From the NCBI GenBank assembly GCA_011525695.1, contig WYBX01000046.1, positions 1-64,000 of the forward strand: 64,000 nucleotides of DNA, written 5' to 3'. Below, one piece after another: positions 51,740-59,905 of this stretch; the stretch's first letter is position 1, and each line of letters begins with the position of its first letter. The notes under the pieces were generated by a model, which was given only the letters and a program-made list of their open reading frames with translations, did no database searches and was not told where the DNA came from. The position numbers and the translations under genes are program-made. This DNA comes from Verrucomicrobiia bacterium. Its GTDB lineage: Bacteria > Verrucomicrobiota > Verrucomicrobiia > Opitutales > Opitutaceae.

Positions 51740-53020
51740 GTGAACCTCCCGGCACCCACCGATTATCTCGCGGTTTTCAAGCCCACGACCCGGGAACATT
51801 GGGATCTGTTGACCCCGCTGGCGCTCTTGGGACTCAGCCTTTTCGGGGTCGCCTTCATATACTCTGCGCAACTCTCGGTCTCCCCGCCGGCCACCAGTCT
51901 CGGCGCTCTGTTGCGCCAGGAATGGTTCAAGCAAATCATCTATCTGGGAGTCGGTGGCGGAGTTTATATCCTGGTATCACTCATCGATTACCGGTTCTGG
52001 TTCAGCATCGCGCACTGGTGCTACCTCGCCTCGATCCTTCCGCTGTTGATCGTCCTGATCCCGGGCGTGGGTGGTGCGGCGGCCGAACGCTGGGGCGCCC
52101 AGCGGTGGATCGATCTCGGCCCGTTTTCCTTCCAACCCTCCGAAACCGCCAAGATTGGGGTCCTGCTGATCACGGCCAGCGTCCTGATTCATTCCAAAGT
52201 CGGCACAATCACCCAGTCATTGGGCACGTTGGGGAAATTGGCCCTTGCGGTAGGTGCGCCCATGTTTCTTATCCTGCTTCAGCCCGATCTGAAGTCTGCG
52301 ATCGTGCTCCCCCCGATGGTGTTCTCGATGTTGTACGTCTCAAAGCTGTCCACGCGTTTCTTCGTGGCAGCGCTCGGCGCGTTCCTATTTATCGTGGGGC
52401 TAGTTACTTGGGACAGCGTGCGTTACGTGCGATTCATGGAGTCGAACGGCTATAAGTTTGGCGCCGACCGGGGCCGGTTTCAGGAATCGGGCAGGGGCAT
52501 CATGCCTTTCCGCGACTATCAGCGCGACCGAATCCTGGCATTCGCGGCGCCTGACAAGGTCGACCCGAATGGCACCGGCGTCGCCTACAATCTTTCGCAA
52601 TCCCTGATCTCCGTCGGCAGCGGCGGACTCGTCGGCAAGGGCTGGACGCAGGGAACACAGGCGCAACTCGGGTACCTGCCCCGGACCGTTGCGCACAACG
52701 ATTTTGTCTTCTCGGTTATTGCCGAGGAAAAAGGATTTCTGGGAAGCCTCACGGTCCTGGGCCTGTTTGGATTGGTCTTGTTCAACGGCATTCGCGTCGC
52801 TGGTTCCGCAAGGGACCGACTCGGCACCCTGATCGCCATAGGCGTGACGGTGCTCTTTGCGGTGCATGTGTTCGTGAACATCGCCATGACGATCGGGCTG
52901 GTGCCCATCACGGGCATACCGCTTCCCTTCGTCAGCTACGGTGGCTCCTTTGTGCTCAGTTGCTGTTTGCTGCAAGGACTGGTCCAGAGCGTCTGGCGCT
53001 TCCGGAAGGATTTCATATGA
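51740..53020 (+). CDS. rodA: Rod shape-determining protein RodA
   Basis: A 426-residue SEDS glycan polymerase with about ten hydrophobic segments. Landmarks are AQRWIDLGPFSFQPSETAKIG near residue 125, LLQPDLKSAIVLPP near 180, and the end motif GIPLPFVSYGGSF near 395. It polymerises lipid II for cell-wall elongation. The GTG start is the only one before the first conserved region. Members of SEDS also include FtsW; the length and the RFMESN/DRILAF region between segments favour RodA. No mreBCD genes are in the window. Confidence 0.9.
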   Translation: MNLPAPTDYLAVFKPTTREHWDLLTPLALLGLSLFGVAFIYSAQLSVSPPATSLGALLRQEWFKQIIYLGVGGGVYILVSLIDYRFWFSIAHWCYLASILPLLIVLIPGVGGAAAERWGAQRWIDLGPFSFQPSETAKIGVLLITASVLIHSKVGTITQSLGTLGKLALAVGAPMFLILLQPDLKSAIVLPPMVFSMLYVSKLSTRFFVAALGAFLFIVGLVTWDSVRYVRFMESNGYKFGADRGRFQESGRGIMPFRDYQRDRILAFAAPDKVDPNGTGVAYNLSQSLISVGSGGLVGKGWTQGTQAQLGYLPRTVAHNDFVFSVIAEEKGFLGSLTVLGLFGLVLFNGIRVAGSARDRLGTLIAIGVTVLFAVHVFVNIAMTIGLVPITGIPLPFVSYGGSFVLSCCLLQGLVQSVWRFRKDFI

Positions 53021-53110
53021 GATCCGCCCGCGCCATTGACCGCCCTGCCGGAATTTCCTGCGCCGCACCTGCCGCCCCTGGGGGCTCCGTGTCACAACCA
53101 CACACCCGCC

Positions 53111-54871
53111 ATGAGCGATCCCTTGCCCTCACCACGTTCCGAGCCCGCCGGCGCCCCGCCGGACCTCGTCAAAAAATATGACGAGGAACTCGTCAACCCC
53201 CCGCCGGAAAAGGAAGTCCAGACTTTCAGCAACGCCGAACTGAAAGCCGGCGCCTCCGAACGGTCCAAACAACGCCCCCTCCTCCAGAAAATTCTCGCGG
53301 TGTTCCAGAAAGAAAAAGGCTCCTACCGCGAGCTCATCATTAATTCCGAGCCGCTCGAAAAGCGGGTGGCTCTCCTGGTCGACGGCCGGCTCGAGAAATT
53401 CGAGATCGAGCGTGAGTCCGACAACCGGATGGTCGGCGGCATCTACAAGGGCCGGATCAAGAACCTCGACCCCGGCCTCAAGGCCGCCTTCGTCGACATC
53501 GGCTACACCAAGAACGCATTCCTGCATTATTGGGACATGCTCCCCGCCGCCGCCGATTCCTCGGTCGAGGTCGTCCGCGTCAACCGCCGCCGCAATGCAC
53601 CCGAGCGGCCCGCCGATCCCACGGTCAAGGACATCCCCAATCTCTACCCGCCCGGCACCGACATCGTCATCCAGGTCACCAAGGGGCCGATCGGCAGCAA
53701 GGGCCCGCGGACGACGACCAACCTGTCGATTCCCGGCCGCTACCTGATCCTGACGCCGTTCTCGGAAGGCTGCGGCATCTCGCGGAAGATCGAGGACATC
53801 GCCGAGCGGAAGCGGCTCAAGCAGCTGATCAACGAGCTCACGCTGCCCGAGGGCGTCGGCGTCATCGTCCGCACCGCCGGCGAGGGCAAGAAGTCCCGCT
53901 ATTTCGTCCGCGATCTGCACATCCTGCTGAAGACCTGGGAGGGTATCCAGGCGCGGATCAAGAATGACCGCTCGCCGTCCTGCCTCTACATGGAGCCGGA
54001 TCTGGTGGAGCGGACGGTGCGCGATTTCCTGACCGAGGAGGTCGACCGCGTTCTCATCGACCGGCGGGAGGATCATGAGCGGACGCAAAAGCTGGTCGGC
54101 CAGATTTCGAAGCGCAGCGCCAGCAAGATCGCGCTCTACAAGGACAGCATCCCGATTTTCGAGCGGTTCAACATCGAGCGGCAGATCGAGCAGACGGGCC
54201 AGCGGAAGGTGCCGCTGCCGAGCGGCGGCGAGATCATCATCGACGAGACGGAGGCGTTGATCGCGATCGACGTGAACACCGGCTCGCACAAGAACCGCGG
54301 CGGCGACGAGAAGAACGTGATTTATGCCGTGAACCTCGAGGCGGCGACGGAGATCGCGCGCCAGATCCGGCTCCGGAACCTCGGCGGGCTGATCATCATG
54401 GACTTCATCGACATGAAGGAGCGCCGCCACCGCAACGCCATCTACGAAAAGATGGTCGAGCTGATGGCGTCGGACAAGGCCAAGAACCACATCCTACCGA
54501 TTTCGCAGCTCGGGATCATGCAGATGACGCGGCAGCGGCAGCAGGAATCGCTTTCGAGCAATCTTTATACGGACTGCCCGTATTGCCGCGGCCGCGGGAT
54601 CGTGAAGAGCGCGACGACGATGAGTGTCGAGCTGCAGCGCAAGCTCAGTTCGGTCGTCCGCCGGCTGCAGCTGCGCAATGATGGCAAGGAGTACTCGCTC
54701 CGGGTGATGGTGCATCCGAGCATCCTGGAGCGGCTCCGCAGCGAGGATGCCGATCTGCTGGTCCGGATGGAGAAGCTCTTCGGGGTGAAACTGGCCTTCC
54801 GCGCCGACCTCAACTACCACGTCGAGAACTTCAAGATCATCAACGCGCTCACGGGCGAGGAGTACCGGTAA
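53111..54871 (+). CDS. rng: Ribonuclease E/G family protein
   Basis: A 586-residue endoribonuclease. The S1 domain starts near residue 97 ([30 protein letters not shown]) and carries an inserted Arg/Pro-rich loop. The catalytic part has [23 protein letters not shown] with the metal Asp near 383, then [14 protein letters not shown] near 434 and a zinc-link-like DCPYCRGRG near 495. The length and absence of a long Pro-rich scaffold tail fit RNase G better than RNase E. It follows rodA closely and ends before a strong terminator. Confidence 0.93.
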   Translation: MSDPLPSPRSEPAGAPPDLVKKYDEELVNPPPEKEVQTFSNAELKAGASERSKQRPLLQKILAVFQKEKGSYRELIINSEPLEKRVALLVDGRLEKFEIERESDNRMVGGIYKGRIKNLDPGLKAAFVDIGYTKNAFLHYWDMLPAAADSSVEVVRVNRRRNAPERPADPTVKDIPNLYPPGTDIVIQVTKGPIGSKGPRTTTNLSIPGRYLILTPFSEGCGISRKIEDIAERKRLKQLINELTLPEGVGVIVRTAGEGKKSRYFVRDLHILLKTWEGIQARIKNDRSPSCLYMEPDLVERTVRDFLTEEVDRVLIDRREDHERTQKLVGQISKRSASKIALYKDSIPIFERFNIERQIEQTGQRKVPLPSGGEIIIDETEALIAIDVNTGSHKNRGGDEKNVIYAVNLEAATEIARQIRLRNLGGLIIMDFIDMKERRHRNAIYEKMVELMASDKAKNHILPISQLGIMQMTRQRQQESLSSNLYTDCPYCRGRGIVKSATTMSVELQRKLSSVVRRLQLRNDGKEYSLRVMVHPSILERLRSEDADLLVRMEKLFGVKLAFRADLNYHVENFKIINALTGEEYR

Positions 54872-54890
54872 GTTTTCGCTGCGCGAAAAC
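54872..54890 (+). terminator. Small hairpin after rng
   Basis: GTTTTCGC and GCGAAAAC arms with a TGC loop, right after the rng stop. It is the first of two hairpins in a row and probably helps 3'-end processing. Confidence 0.5.
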
Positions 54891-54898
54891 CTGATTCA

Positions 54899-54925
54899 AA
54901 GCCCACGCGATGCGTGGGCTTTTTT
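54899..54925 (+). terminator. Rho-independent terminator of rng
   Basis: Stem GCCCACGC (54901-54908) and GCGTGGGC (54912-54919), a three-base loop and six T from 54920. A clean intrinsic terminator marking the end of the rodA-rng transcription unit and the left border of the defence-island remnant. Confidence 0.9.
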
Positions 54926-54976
54926 GTGGGTGGCGCGGTACCGGTTGTCTGCGGCGGGCAGGTGTCCAGCCGGACC

Positions 54977-55176
54977 TTACCTGGCCGCGAGCCGGCTCGC
55001 GACGGTCCGGAAATTCGCTAGGCCGGCCTCGATGTTCTCGATGATCTCCTCGGCAAGGTCTGCCGGTTCCGGGAGGCTGTCGAGGTCGGCCAGGCTGTCG
55101 TCCTTCAGCCCACGCCGTCGTCGCGCAGCGTGTGACAGAAGGACCAGACCTTGGAGATGATGCTGTCGGAGGTCAT
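54977..55176 (-). pseudogene. hsdM: hsdM remnant: both ends joined, middle deleted
   Basis: Reading the minus strand from 55176 gives MTSDSIISKVWSFCHTLRDD, the canonical N-terminus of type I restriction methylase HsdM, and stops after about 23 codons at an in-frame TGA. In the next frame the sequence continues as LKDDSLADLDSLPEP, then ADLAEEIIENIEAGLANF and a stop TAA at 54977, the canonical C-terminus. The roughly 400 or more residues between, including the S-adenosylmethionine and NPPY motifs, are missing. The gene is therefore an internal-deletion relic of a type I restriction-modification locus. Confidence 0.85.
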
Positions 55177-55215
55177 GCGGTGGGGGCCTTATTCAAGCGA
55201 AGCAGAGGTCGATGG

Positions 55216-55234
55216 AATAAGCGGTCGGCTTATT
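55216..55234. promoter_or_regulatory. AATAAGC/GCTTATT inverted repeat upstream of hsdM remnant
   Basis: Arms AATAAGC (55216-55222) and GCTTATT (55228-55234), with a nearby direct repeat TCGATGGAATA at about 55209 and 55250. It lies 40 bases upstream of the hsdM start on the minus strand, within the AT-richer block 55185-55280, and could be an old operator or promoter. Confidence 0.4.
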
Positions 55235-55291
55235 GAATCGAATGCTGGTTCGATGGAATATGGGAGTGGCAAGCGGAATGACCTGGGCATC

Positions 55292-56485
55292 TCATTCAGC
55301 CTTCCAAGCGTCTCCGGGCATCACGCGTTTCATGAATTCATCGAACAGAGGCACCGTGAACGCTGTGTCGCCGTGATTGGGGCTCCAGATCATGCCTTTG
55401 GCGATGAGCTTGTTGCGCGTCGGCGCGAAGGAGTTGACTGACCGCCCCAGCACTTCCGCGATGTCACCCGACCGGTGTGCTTCGGGTCCGAGCTCGGCCA
55501 TCGCACGAAGATATCGTTTTTCGAGCGGAGTCAGTCGGTCGAAGCGCACGCGGAAGAAGCTTTCGTCCAAGGCGGCGATGGCCGTGATTGAAGCCCGATC
55601 AACATCGCCAGCCGTAATGGGTGATGCGTCCGCTGCGTCCCAGGAGTGTTTGCCCCATTCCTGGAGGAAGTAGGGGTAGCCTTGCGTCGCATTCAGGATA
55701 CGATCCAAAGCAGCCTCCTTGAATTCCACCTTCTGGCTGGCGGCGGGCTTCACCAGCGCTTGCCGTGCGGCCGGTGGCAGCAGCGGGCCGATTTCCGGAA
55801 AATCGAAGAGGCGCTCCGCATACGATTTGGCGCGGCCCATCCGACCGCGTAGCTGGGGGAGGCCGGCACCGACAAGCACCACCGGATGGCGGCGCTGCGC
55901 CGCCCGGTGCAAGGCGGTGATCAACGATGCCAGCTCCTCCTCCGCGACGTATTGCAGCTCGTCGATGAAGAGCGCGAGCGCCGTGCCGCCGGCCTCGGCG
56001 GCGGCGCCGGCTGCATCGATCAAATCCTGCAGGTCGTGCTCCAGATCGCCGTTGTCGGCGAGGCCAGGCTCCGGATCGAAATCCAAGCCGACCTCGATGT
56101 CGTCGTATTTCACTTTCAGGGCCTTGGCGAAGCCGGCCAGCGCCTTGAGCCCGCGCTGCGCCAGCTCCTTGGCCTTCTCTTGGCGCGAGAGGCGCAGCAA
56201 CGCTTGGCGCAGTTGGGGTGCGAGAAGCGCCGGCAAAGAACGCTGCTCAGGGGCCTCTATCCGCAACGTGTGAATCCCGGAGGCCTCCGCTTTCTCGCGG
56301 ATGTGATCGAGCAAGACCGTCTTTCCGACTCCGCGCAGCCCCACCAGCAGCAGGCTCTTCGCCGGCATGCGCAACCGGGTGCGTTCCAAAGCAATGCGCG
56401 CCGTCTCAATCAGCTCGTCACGGCCCGCCAGCTCAGGCGGAGGCGTGCCGGCACCCGGTGCGTAGGGATTATAGATCGGATTCAC
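55292..56485 (-). CDS. AAA ATPase with C-terminal winged-helix-like region
   Basis: A 397-residue ATPase of the STAND/archaeal-ATPase-like class. The N-terminus YAPGAGTPPPELAGRDELI is typical. Walker A is GLRGVGKTVL near residue 49, Walker B is ALALFIDELQYV near 170 and the sensor region is VLVGAGLPQLRGRMG near 202. Residues ~310-390 (LTPLEKRYLRAMAELG ... VLGRSVNSFAPTRNKLIAKG) look like a winged helix that may bind DNA. The gene starts at GTG just after an operator-like repeat and sits between hsdM and hsdS relics. Function unknown; such ATPases occur in defence islands. Confidence 0.82.
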   Translation of the reverse strand: MNPIYNPYAPGAGTPPPELAGRDELIETARIALERTRLRMPAKSLLLVGLRGVGKTVLLDHIREKAEASGIHTLRIEAPEQRSLPALLAPQLRQALLRLSRQEKAKELAQRGLKALAGFAKALKVKYDDIEVGLDFDPEPGLADNGDLEHDLQDLIDAAGAAAEAGGTALALFIDELQYVAEEELASLITALHRAAQRRHPVVLVGAGLPQLRGRMGRAKSYAERLFDFPEIGPLLPPAARQALVKPAASQKVEFKEAALDRILNATQGYPYFLQEWGKHSWDAADASPITAGDVDRASITAIAALDESFFRVRFDRLTPLEKRYLRAMAELGPEAHRSGDIAEVLGRSVNSFAPTRNKLIAKGMIWSPNHGDTAFTVPLFDEFMKRVMPGDAWKAE

Positions 56486-56498
56486 AGCTCATAACAAT

Positions 56499-56545
56499 GT
56501 TACCAAAGGTTATCGTTTCAAGATAACTTTGATAACATTGGTAAC
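56499..56545. promoter_or_regulatory. Nested inverted repeats upstream of the AAA ATPase gene
   Basis: Half-sites GTTACC (56499-56504), GGTTATC (56508-56514), GATAAC (56522-56527 and 56531-56536) and GGTAAC (56540-56545). The outer and inner pairs are inverted, giving up to five half-sites of GTTAYC. It is only 14 bases from the ATPase start and overlaps the end of the hsdS tail. A likely autoregulatory operator, perhaps for the ATPase's own winged helix. Confidence 0.65.
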
Positions 56546-56754
56546 TTTGCTGGAATTGACGCCAGTCCTTTCGCTCCCCGCTCAGCGCGAAGGCGCGCGA
56601 GGAGATTGGAGGCGGGTTCGTCGGCCGGGTCCTGGGGGACAAGCCGGCCGGTGAAGGCTTTTTTCAGGATCGCCTGCCGCAGAGCCACGCTCCGCTGCAG
56701 TGCGGCGTCGGTCTCGCGCTCGTTCCGGTTGGTGACTCGTTTCGTCCGCTTCAC
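56518..56754 (-). pseudogene. hsdS: hsdS 3' end, copy 2
   Basis: A 78-codon frame beginning at a GTG that overlaps the TcmP stop (GTGA). From residue ~11 it reads NERETDAALQRS, ALRQAILKKAFTGRLVPQDP and DEPASNLLARLRAERGAKG, the usual C-terminal end of type I specificity subunits. The target-recognition domains are absent. DNA between 56599 and 56725 is nearly identical to the copy at 58761-58886. It could still be translated as a short peptide. Confidence 0.82.
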
Positions 56755-57836
56755 AGGTAATCAATCGATCTCGGCTGATCGAGGTGGTCGAGTGTTGGCC
56801 ACTGGAACTCCAGGTTGATCGCTCCCTCTTCTCGCAACCGCTTCAACACAGAGGCGGCGTGTCTGCGCATGACGCCGTGCCGGTAGCACAGATCCATCAC
56901 GTCGACCTCATGCCGTAACCGCTTCTGCCGGAGGGCGGCTTCCAATTCCTCTTCGAATACGTTGATTTTTAACGGACGCGTCACCGAGCCGAGTTCGAGC
57001 ATCGGTTCACCGGGGTCGAGCGCGTCGCGGTTGATGTCGAAGTTCGCGTTGCCGTTGAGCTCGTCCTTGCCCCACGCGACGGTGAGAAACTTATCGATGC
57101 CCAGCGGGTGGGCGGACCCAAAAATGATGCCGTAGATGTTCGAGCCTTTTTTGATTGAGAACGGCGCGAGGTAGTAGCGCCGGCCCGACGGTAACAACTC
57201 CCGATAGTAGTCGAGCGCCGCGTGATGCACCTGGTTGAAATCATCCGCAGGTCGGATCTTGTGCCGAATATTCGGGTGCTCGTGAAAGCGGTGCAGCGTG
57301 GCGGAGGAGATGAAGAAGAGGAAATCCGTGCGCGGAAACGAAACCAACTGTCGAAAGACATCCGGCGTGATCTGCGACACGCCGAACTGATCCAGCAAGA
57401 GTAGCTTGGCTTTGTCGCGCGCCTGAAGAATCGGCTCCGCGACGACAAACGCCTCCGCGAATTCAGCGCGGGTTGTTGCCGTCGAGACGCCGGGGATACG
57501 CCACGCCTCCGACTCTACCAGCGCTTTCAATTCCTTCGCCTTCCAAAGCGTCGCGTCGGAAAAGTGAGCGATGATCGGAGTCTTGCCCCACGCCTGGAGA
57601 TTCGGATCCTGGCTGTATTCCTTTAGCACCGTGAGGGTGCGGAGCGGGCTGCCGGGCACCCCGCCCGCATCTTTCCCAGGGCCGGCGAAGAAATCGAACA
57701 GGTGAACTTCACGGACATAGTCGACCTCTCGGGCGAGAAACACCGGCAGCCACTCGCGCGTGTAAAGCTGAAAAATCTCCAACTTTGTGAGCGTAGCCTC
57801 GTCGAAGGATTTCTCGTGGAAGTCGTTCGAGGCCAT
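56751..57836 (-). CDS. tcmP: Three-Cys-motif partner protein TcmP
   Basis: A 361-residue protein recognised as the partner family of three-Cys-motif proteins. It has FFAGPGKDAGGVPGSPLR near residue 49, LLLLDQFGVSQI near 145, VSFPRTDFLFFISSATLHRF near 168, and a basic C-terminal region (RHGVMRRHAASVLKRLREEG) that looks like a winged helix. The FAGPG element resembles a methyltransferase nucleotide loop. The biochemical role is unknown. Its start is 8 bases after the DUF5131 stop, so the two are an operon, and its stop overlaps the hsdS-tail frame. Confidence 0.85.
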   Translation of the reverse strand: MASNDFHEKSFDEATLTKLEIFQLYTREWLPVFLAREVDYVREVHLFDFFAGPGKDAGGVPGSPLRTLTVLKEYSQDPNLQAWGKTPIIAHFSDATLWKAKELKALVESEAWRIPGVSTATTRAEFAEAFVVAEPILQARDKAKLLLLDQFGVSQITPDVFRQLVSFPRTDFLFFISSATLHRFHEHPNIRHKIRPADDFNQVHHAALDYYRELLPSGRRYYLAPFSIKKGSNIYGIIFGSAHPLGIDKFLTVAWGKDELNGNANFDINRDALDPGEPMLELGSVTRPLKINVFEEELEAALRQKRLRHEVDVMDLCYRHGVMRRHAASVLKRLREEGAINLEFQWPTLDHLDQPRSIDYL

Positions 57837-57844
57837 ATCCGGAA

Positions 57845-58633
57845 TCAGGCCGTCGCGAACTCTTCCAAAAGAGACGCGCGCACTTTGGCGGACACGACGG
57901 GATTGGGCGGAATTTCCGGGAATTCATCGTGAAACCGACCGTCGAGTTCGCGTCCGGTCCCGGACTTGCGGACGCCGCCCCATTGTTTGAAGAAAAACGG
58001 CACACGCGCATGCCGGCATTGTTCCCGGATGGCGCGCACCCACTCTTCCTTGATCGGGCGGGCTCCCGGACCGCTCTCACCTCCCACGATCACCCAATGA
58101 ATGCTACGCAAGTCGAAATGGCCGAGATCCTCCAAGAGCGGTTCAATCGACAGGAATGCGACCGCCGGTTGCGCGCGCCGGAGAAGATCGATGCGTGGCA
58201 GCCCATGCTGGCGGTTCTCCACACTCACCCCCCACCAAATGTGCGACGCACGAGCCGCCTTTTTCAGCTTGCTGCGCAGAAGGCCACTCATGCGATAAGC
58301 GCGCTTGGTGAGGATTTGATAGGTGTGCCAGTTCGCTGCGAGCATCACCCGGCAGACGTTTTCGATGAATGCGTCGGGGACGTCCTCGTGGAAAAGGTCA
58401 CTCATCGAATTCACGAAAATCCGGCGTGGTGTGCTCCAGCGGATCGGGTCGCCGAGTTTTTCCGGCACGAGCCGCAGATCGAAACCGAACTCGAAGGGGT
58501 GCCCTTTCACTCCGCGAAACCGTTCGGCGAGAGTTTCGGCGTAGCAGTGTTTGCAGCCGGGGCTGATCTTCGTGCAGCCACGCACGGGATTCCAGGTCGA
58601 GTCGGTCCACTCGATTTTTGAATTAGCGCTCAT
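57845..58633 (-). CDS. DUF5131 (phage Gp37/Gp68) three-Cys protein
   Basis: A 262-residue protein. The N-terminal SKIEWTDSTWNPVRGCTKIS continues into GCKHCYAETLAERF, giving a CX6CX2C triad near residues 19-29 that resembles a radical-SAM iron-sulfur motif. RIFVNSMSDLFHEDVP, WWGVSVENR, FLSIEPLLEDLG and VIVGGESGPGARP follow, as expected of the family. The enzymatic activity is not established. A longer frame to 58915 begins in the frameshifted hsdS tail and was not used; ATG 58633 is the family start. Confidence 0.87.
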   Translation of the reverse strand: MSANSKIEWTDSTWNPVRGCTKISPGCKHCYAETLAERFRGVKGHPFEFGFDLRLVPEKLGDPIRWSTPRRIFVNSMSDLFHEDVPDAFIENVCRVMLAANWHTYQILTKRAYRMSGLLRSKLKKAARASHIWWGVSVENRQHGLPRIDLLRRAQPAVAFLSIEPLLEDLGHFDLRSIHWVIVGGESGPGARPIKEEWVRAIREQCRHARVPFFFKQWGGVRKSGTGRELDGRFHDEFPEIPPNPVVSAKVRASLLEEFATA

Positions 58634-58670
58634 GCAAAGATAGTATCGCGAGGGTGGGACATTGGCAGGG

Positions 58671-58979
58671 CTAGGCTGGAACATTCGACGCGTGAGCGAC
58701 AGCAGATTTTCCGGTTGCGCGAGCGGACGGTGGCGTTTCACGTTCCGCGCGGATGCGGGCGAGGAGTTGGGCGGCGGGTTCGTCGGACGGGTCCTGGGGG
58801 ACGAGCCGGCCGGTGAAGGCTTTTTTAGGATCGCCTGCCGCAGGGCCTCGCTCCGCTTCAGTGCGGCGTCGGTCTCGCGCTCGTTCGCCTCGAACTGCGC
58901 GTCCAGCAGCCGCACGATCTCCTGTTGCAGCGAGGTGCCGGGATGCGGCCAAGGCTGCCGCCAGGAACAATCCAGGCAA
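58671..58979 (-). pseudogene. hsdS: hsdS 3' end, copy 1, frameshifted
   Basis: The minus strand reads PHPGTSLQQEIVRLL, then AQFEANERETDAALKRSEAL and RQAILKK in one frame, then AFTGRLVPQDPSDEPAAQLL and ARIRAERE in another: the C-terminus of HsdS broken by a one-base deletion at the T-run near 58821-58827. Compared with copy 2, the G of CTGAAAAAAG is missing. The two recognition domains are absent and a sugar isomerase gene begins upstream. It marks the upstream edge of the TcmP/DUF5131 insertion. Confidence 0.82.
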
Positions 58980-59000
58980 GGGCCAATGTTCGTATCAGGG

Positions 59001-59903
59001 TTATGGAGCCGTGATCAGCGGCGGGACATCCGCGGGGGCGGTTTCCCCGATCCCGAGCTCACGCAAGGTGCGACGCAGCCACGCCAGGGAGCGCTCGATC
59101 ATCGGACCGCCCTGGCCTTCGCACTCGATGCTCAGCACGCCGGTGTAGCGATGCTCCTGCAGCCGCCGCAGGCAGCGCCTGATGTTGTCGGCGTTCACGC
59201 CGTCCCCGAGCGCACACTGGCTGACCGCGATCCCCGTCTGGTTCCCGCGGGTCGCGGCCGCCAGCGATTCGGAAACGTCCTTCACGTGCACGTGACTGAC
59301 CCGGTCGATGAACCGCTGGAGGAACGCCACCGGGTCCTGGCCCGCGATGAACGTGTTGCCGGTGTCCATGTTCATCCGCAGCCAGGGGCTGTCACAGAAT
59401 GCCAGCATCCGGGCCATCATGTCCGGCTTCGTCGTGAAATAGCCATGCGGTTCGATGTTCACGACAATCCGGTGCGCCTCCGCCACCTCGATGATCTGTT
59501 CGTACTCGCCCTTCATCAGGTCGAGCGCCGCCGGATCGGAGAGCCCGGCGGGCGCGCGCAGCCCGTCGGTGGTGTCCACGCAGGGACAGCCGATCTGCGC
59601 GGCCCAGGCGATGGACTTCATCACATACGGAACGCCGCGCAGCGGCCCATCCCTGCCCGAGAGCGGAAACGCGGCGTCAACCTGCGAGAAACGCACGCCA
59701 TAGCCGTCCATCTTGCGCCGGAGCAGGACGGGATCCTCATAAAGCGCCACATGCGGCTGATAGCCCAGGCCGTGAATCCAGCTCACGCCGTCGATGAGGC
59801 CGCATTCGATGAACCCGACCTGGTTGTTTTTCGCCCATTGCAGGCAGCCTTCGAAACTCTTGTAACTCGAGTTGAAGGCGTCGGTGTGAAATCCGATTTT
59901 CAT
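59001..59903 (-). CDS. TIM-barrel sugar isomerase/epimerase family protein
   Basis: A 300-residue protein starting MKIGFHTDAFNSSYKSFEGC. Metal or catalytic motifs of AP-endonuclease-2 barrels are VGFIECGLI near residue 30, IVVNIEPHGYF near 145, LRMNMDTGNTF near 173, SHVHVKDVSESL near 200 and LSIECEGQGG near 262. It has no signal peptide, so it is cytoplasmic, unlike its homologue at 16112. It is the last gene of the TetR-led operon, its start 2 bases beyond the ThuA stop. Confidence 0.87.
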   Translation of the reverse strand: MKIGFHTDAFNSSYKSFEGCLQWAKNNQVGFIECGLIDGVSWIHGLGYQPHVALYEDPVLLRRKMDGYGVRFSQVDAAFPLSGRDGPLRGVPYVMKSIAWAAQIGCPCVDTTDGLRAPAGLSDPAALDLMKGEYEQIIEVAEAHRIVVNIEPHGYFTTKPDMMARMLAFCDSPWLRMNMDTGNTFIAGQDPVAFLQRFIDRVSHVHVKDVSESLAAATRGNQTGIAVSQCALGDGVNADNIRRCLRRLQEHRYTGVLSIECEGQGGPMIERSLAWLRRTLRELGIGETAPADVPPLITAP

Positions 59904-59905
59904 CG

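Noticed and set aside
57845-58915. Longer DUF5131 protein starting in the hsdS tail
   Set aside because: The extra 94 residues are frameshifted HsdS sequence; the family starts at MSANSKIEWTDS.
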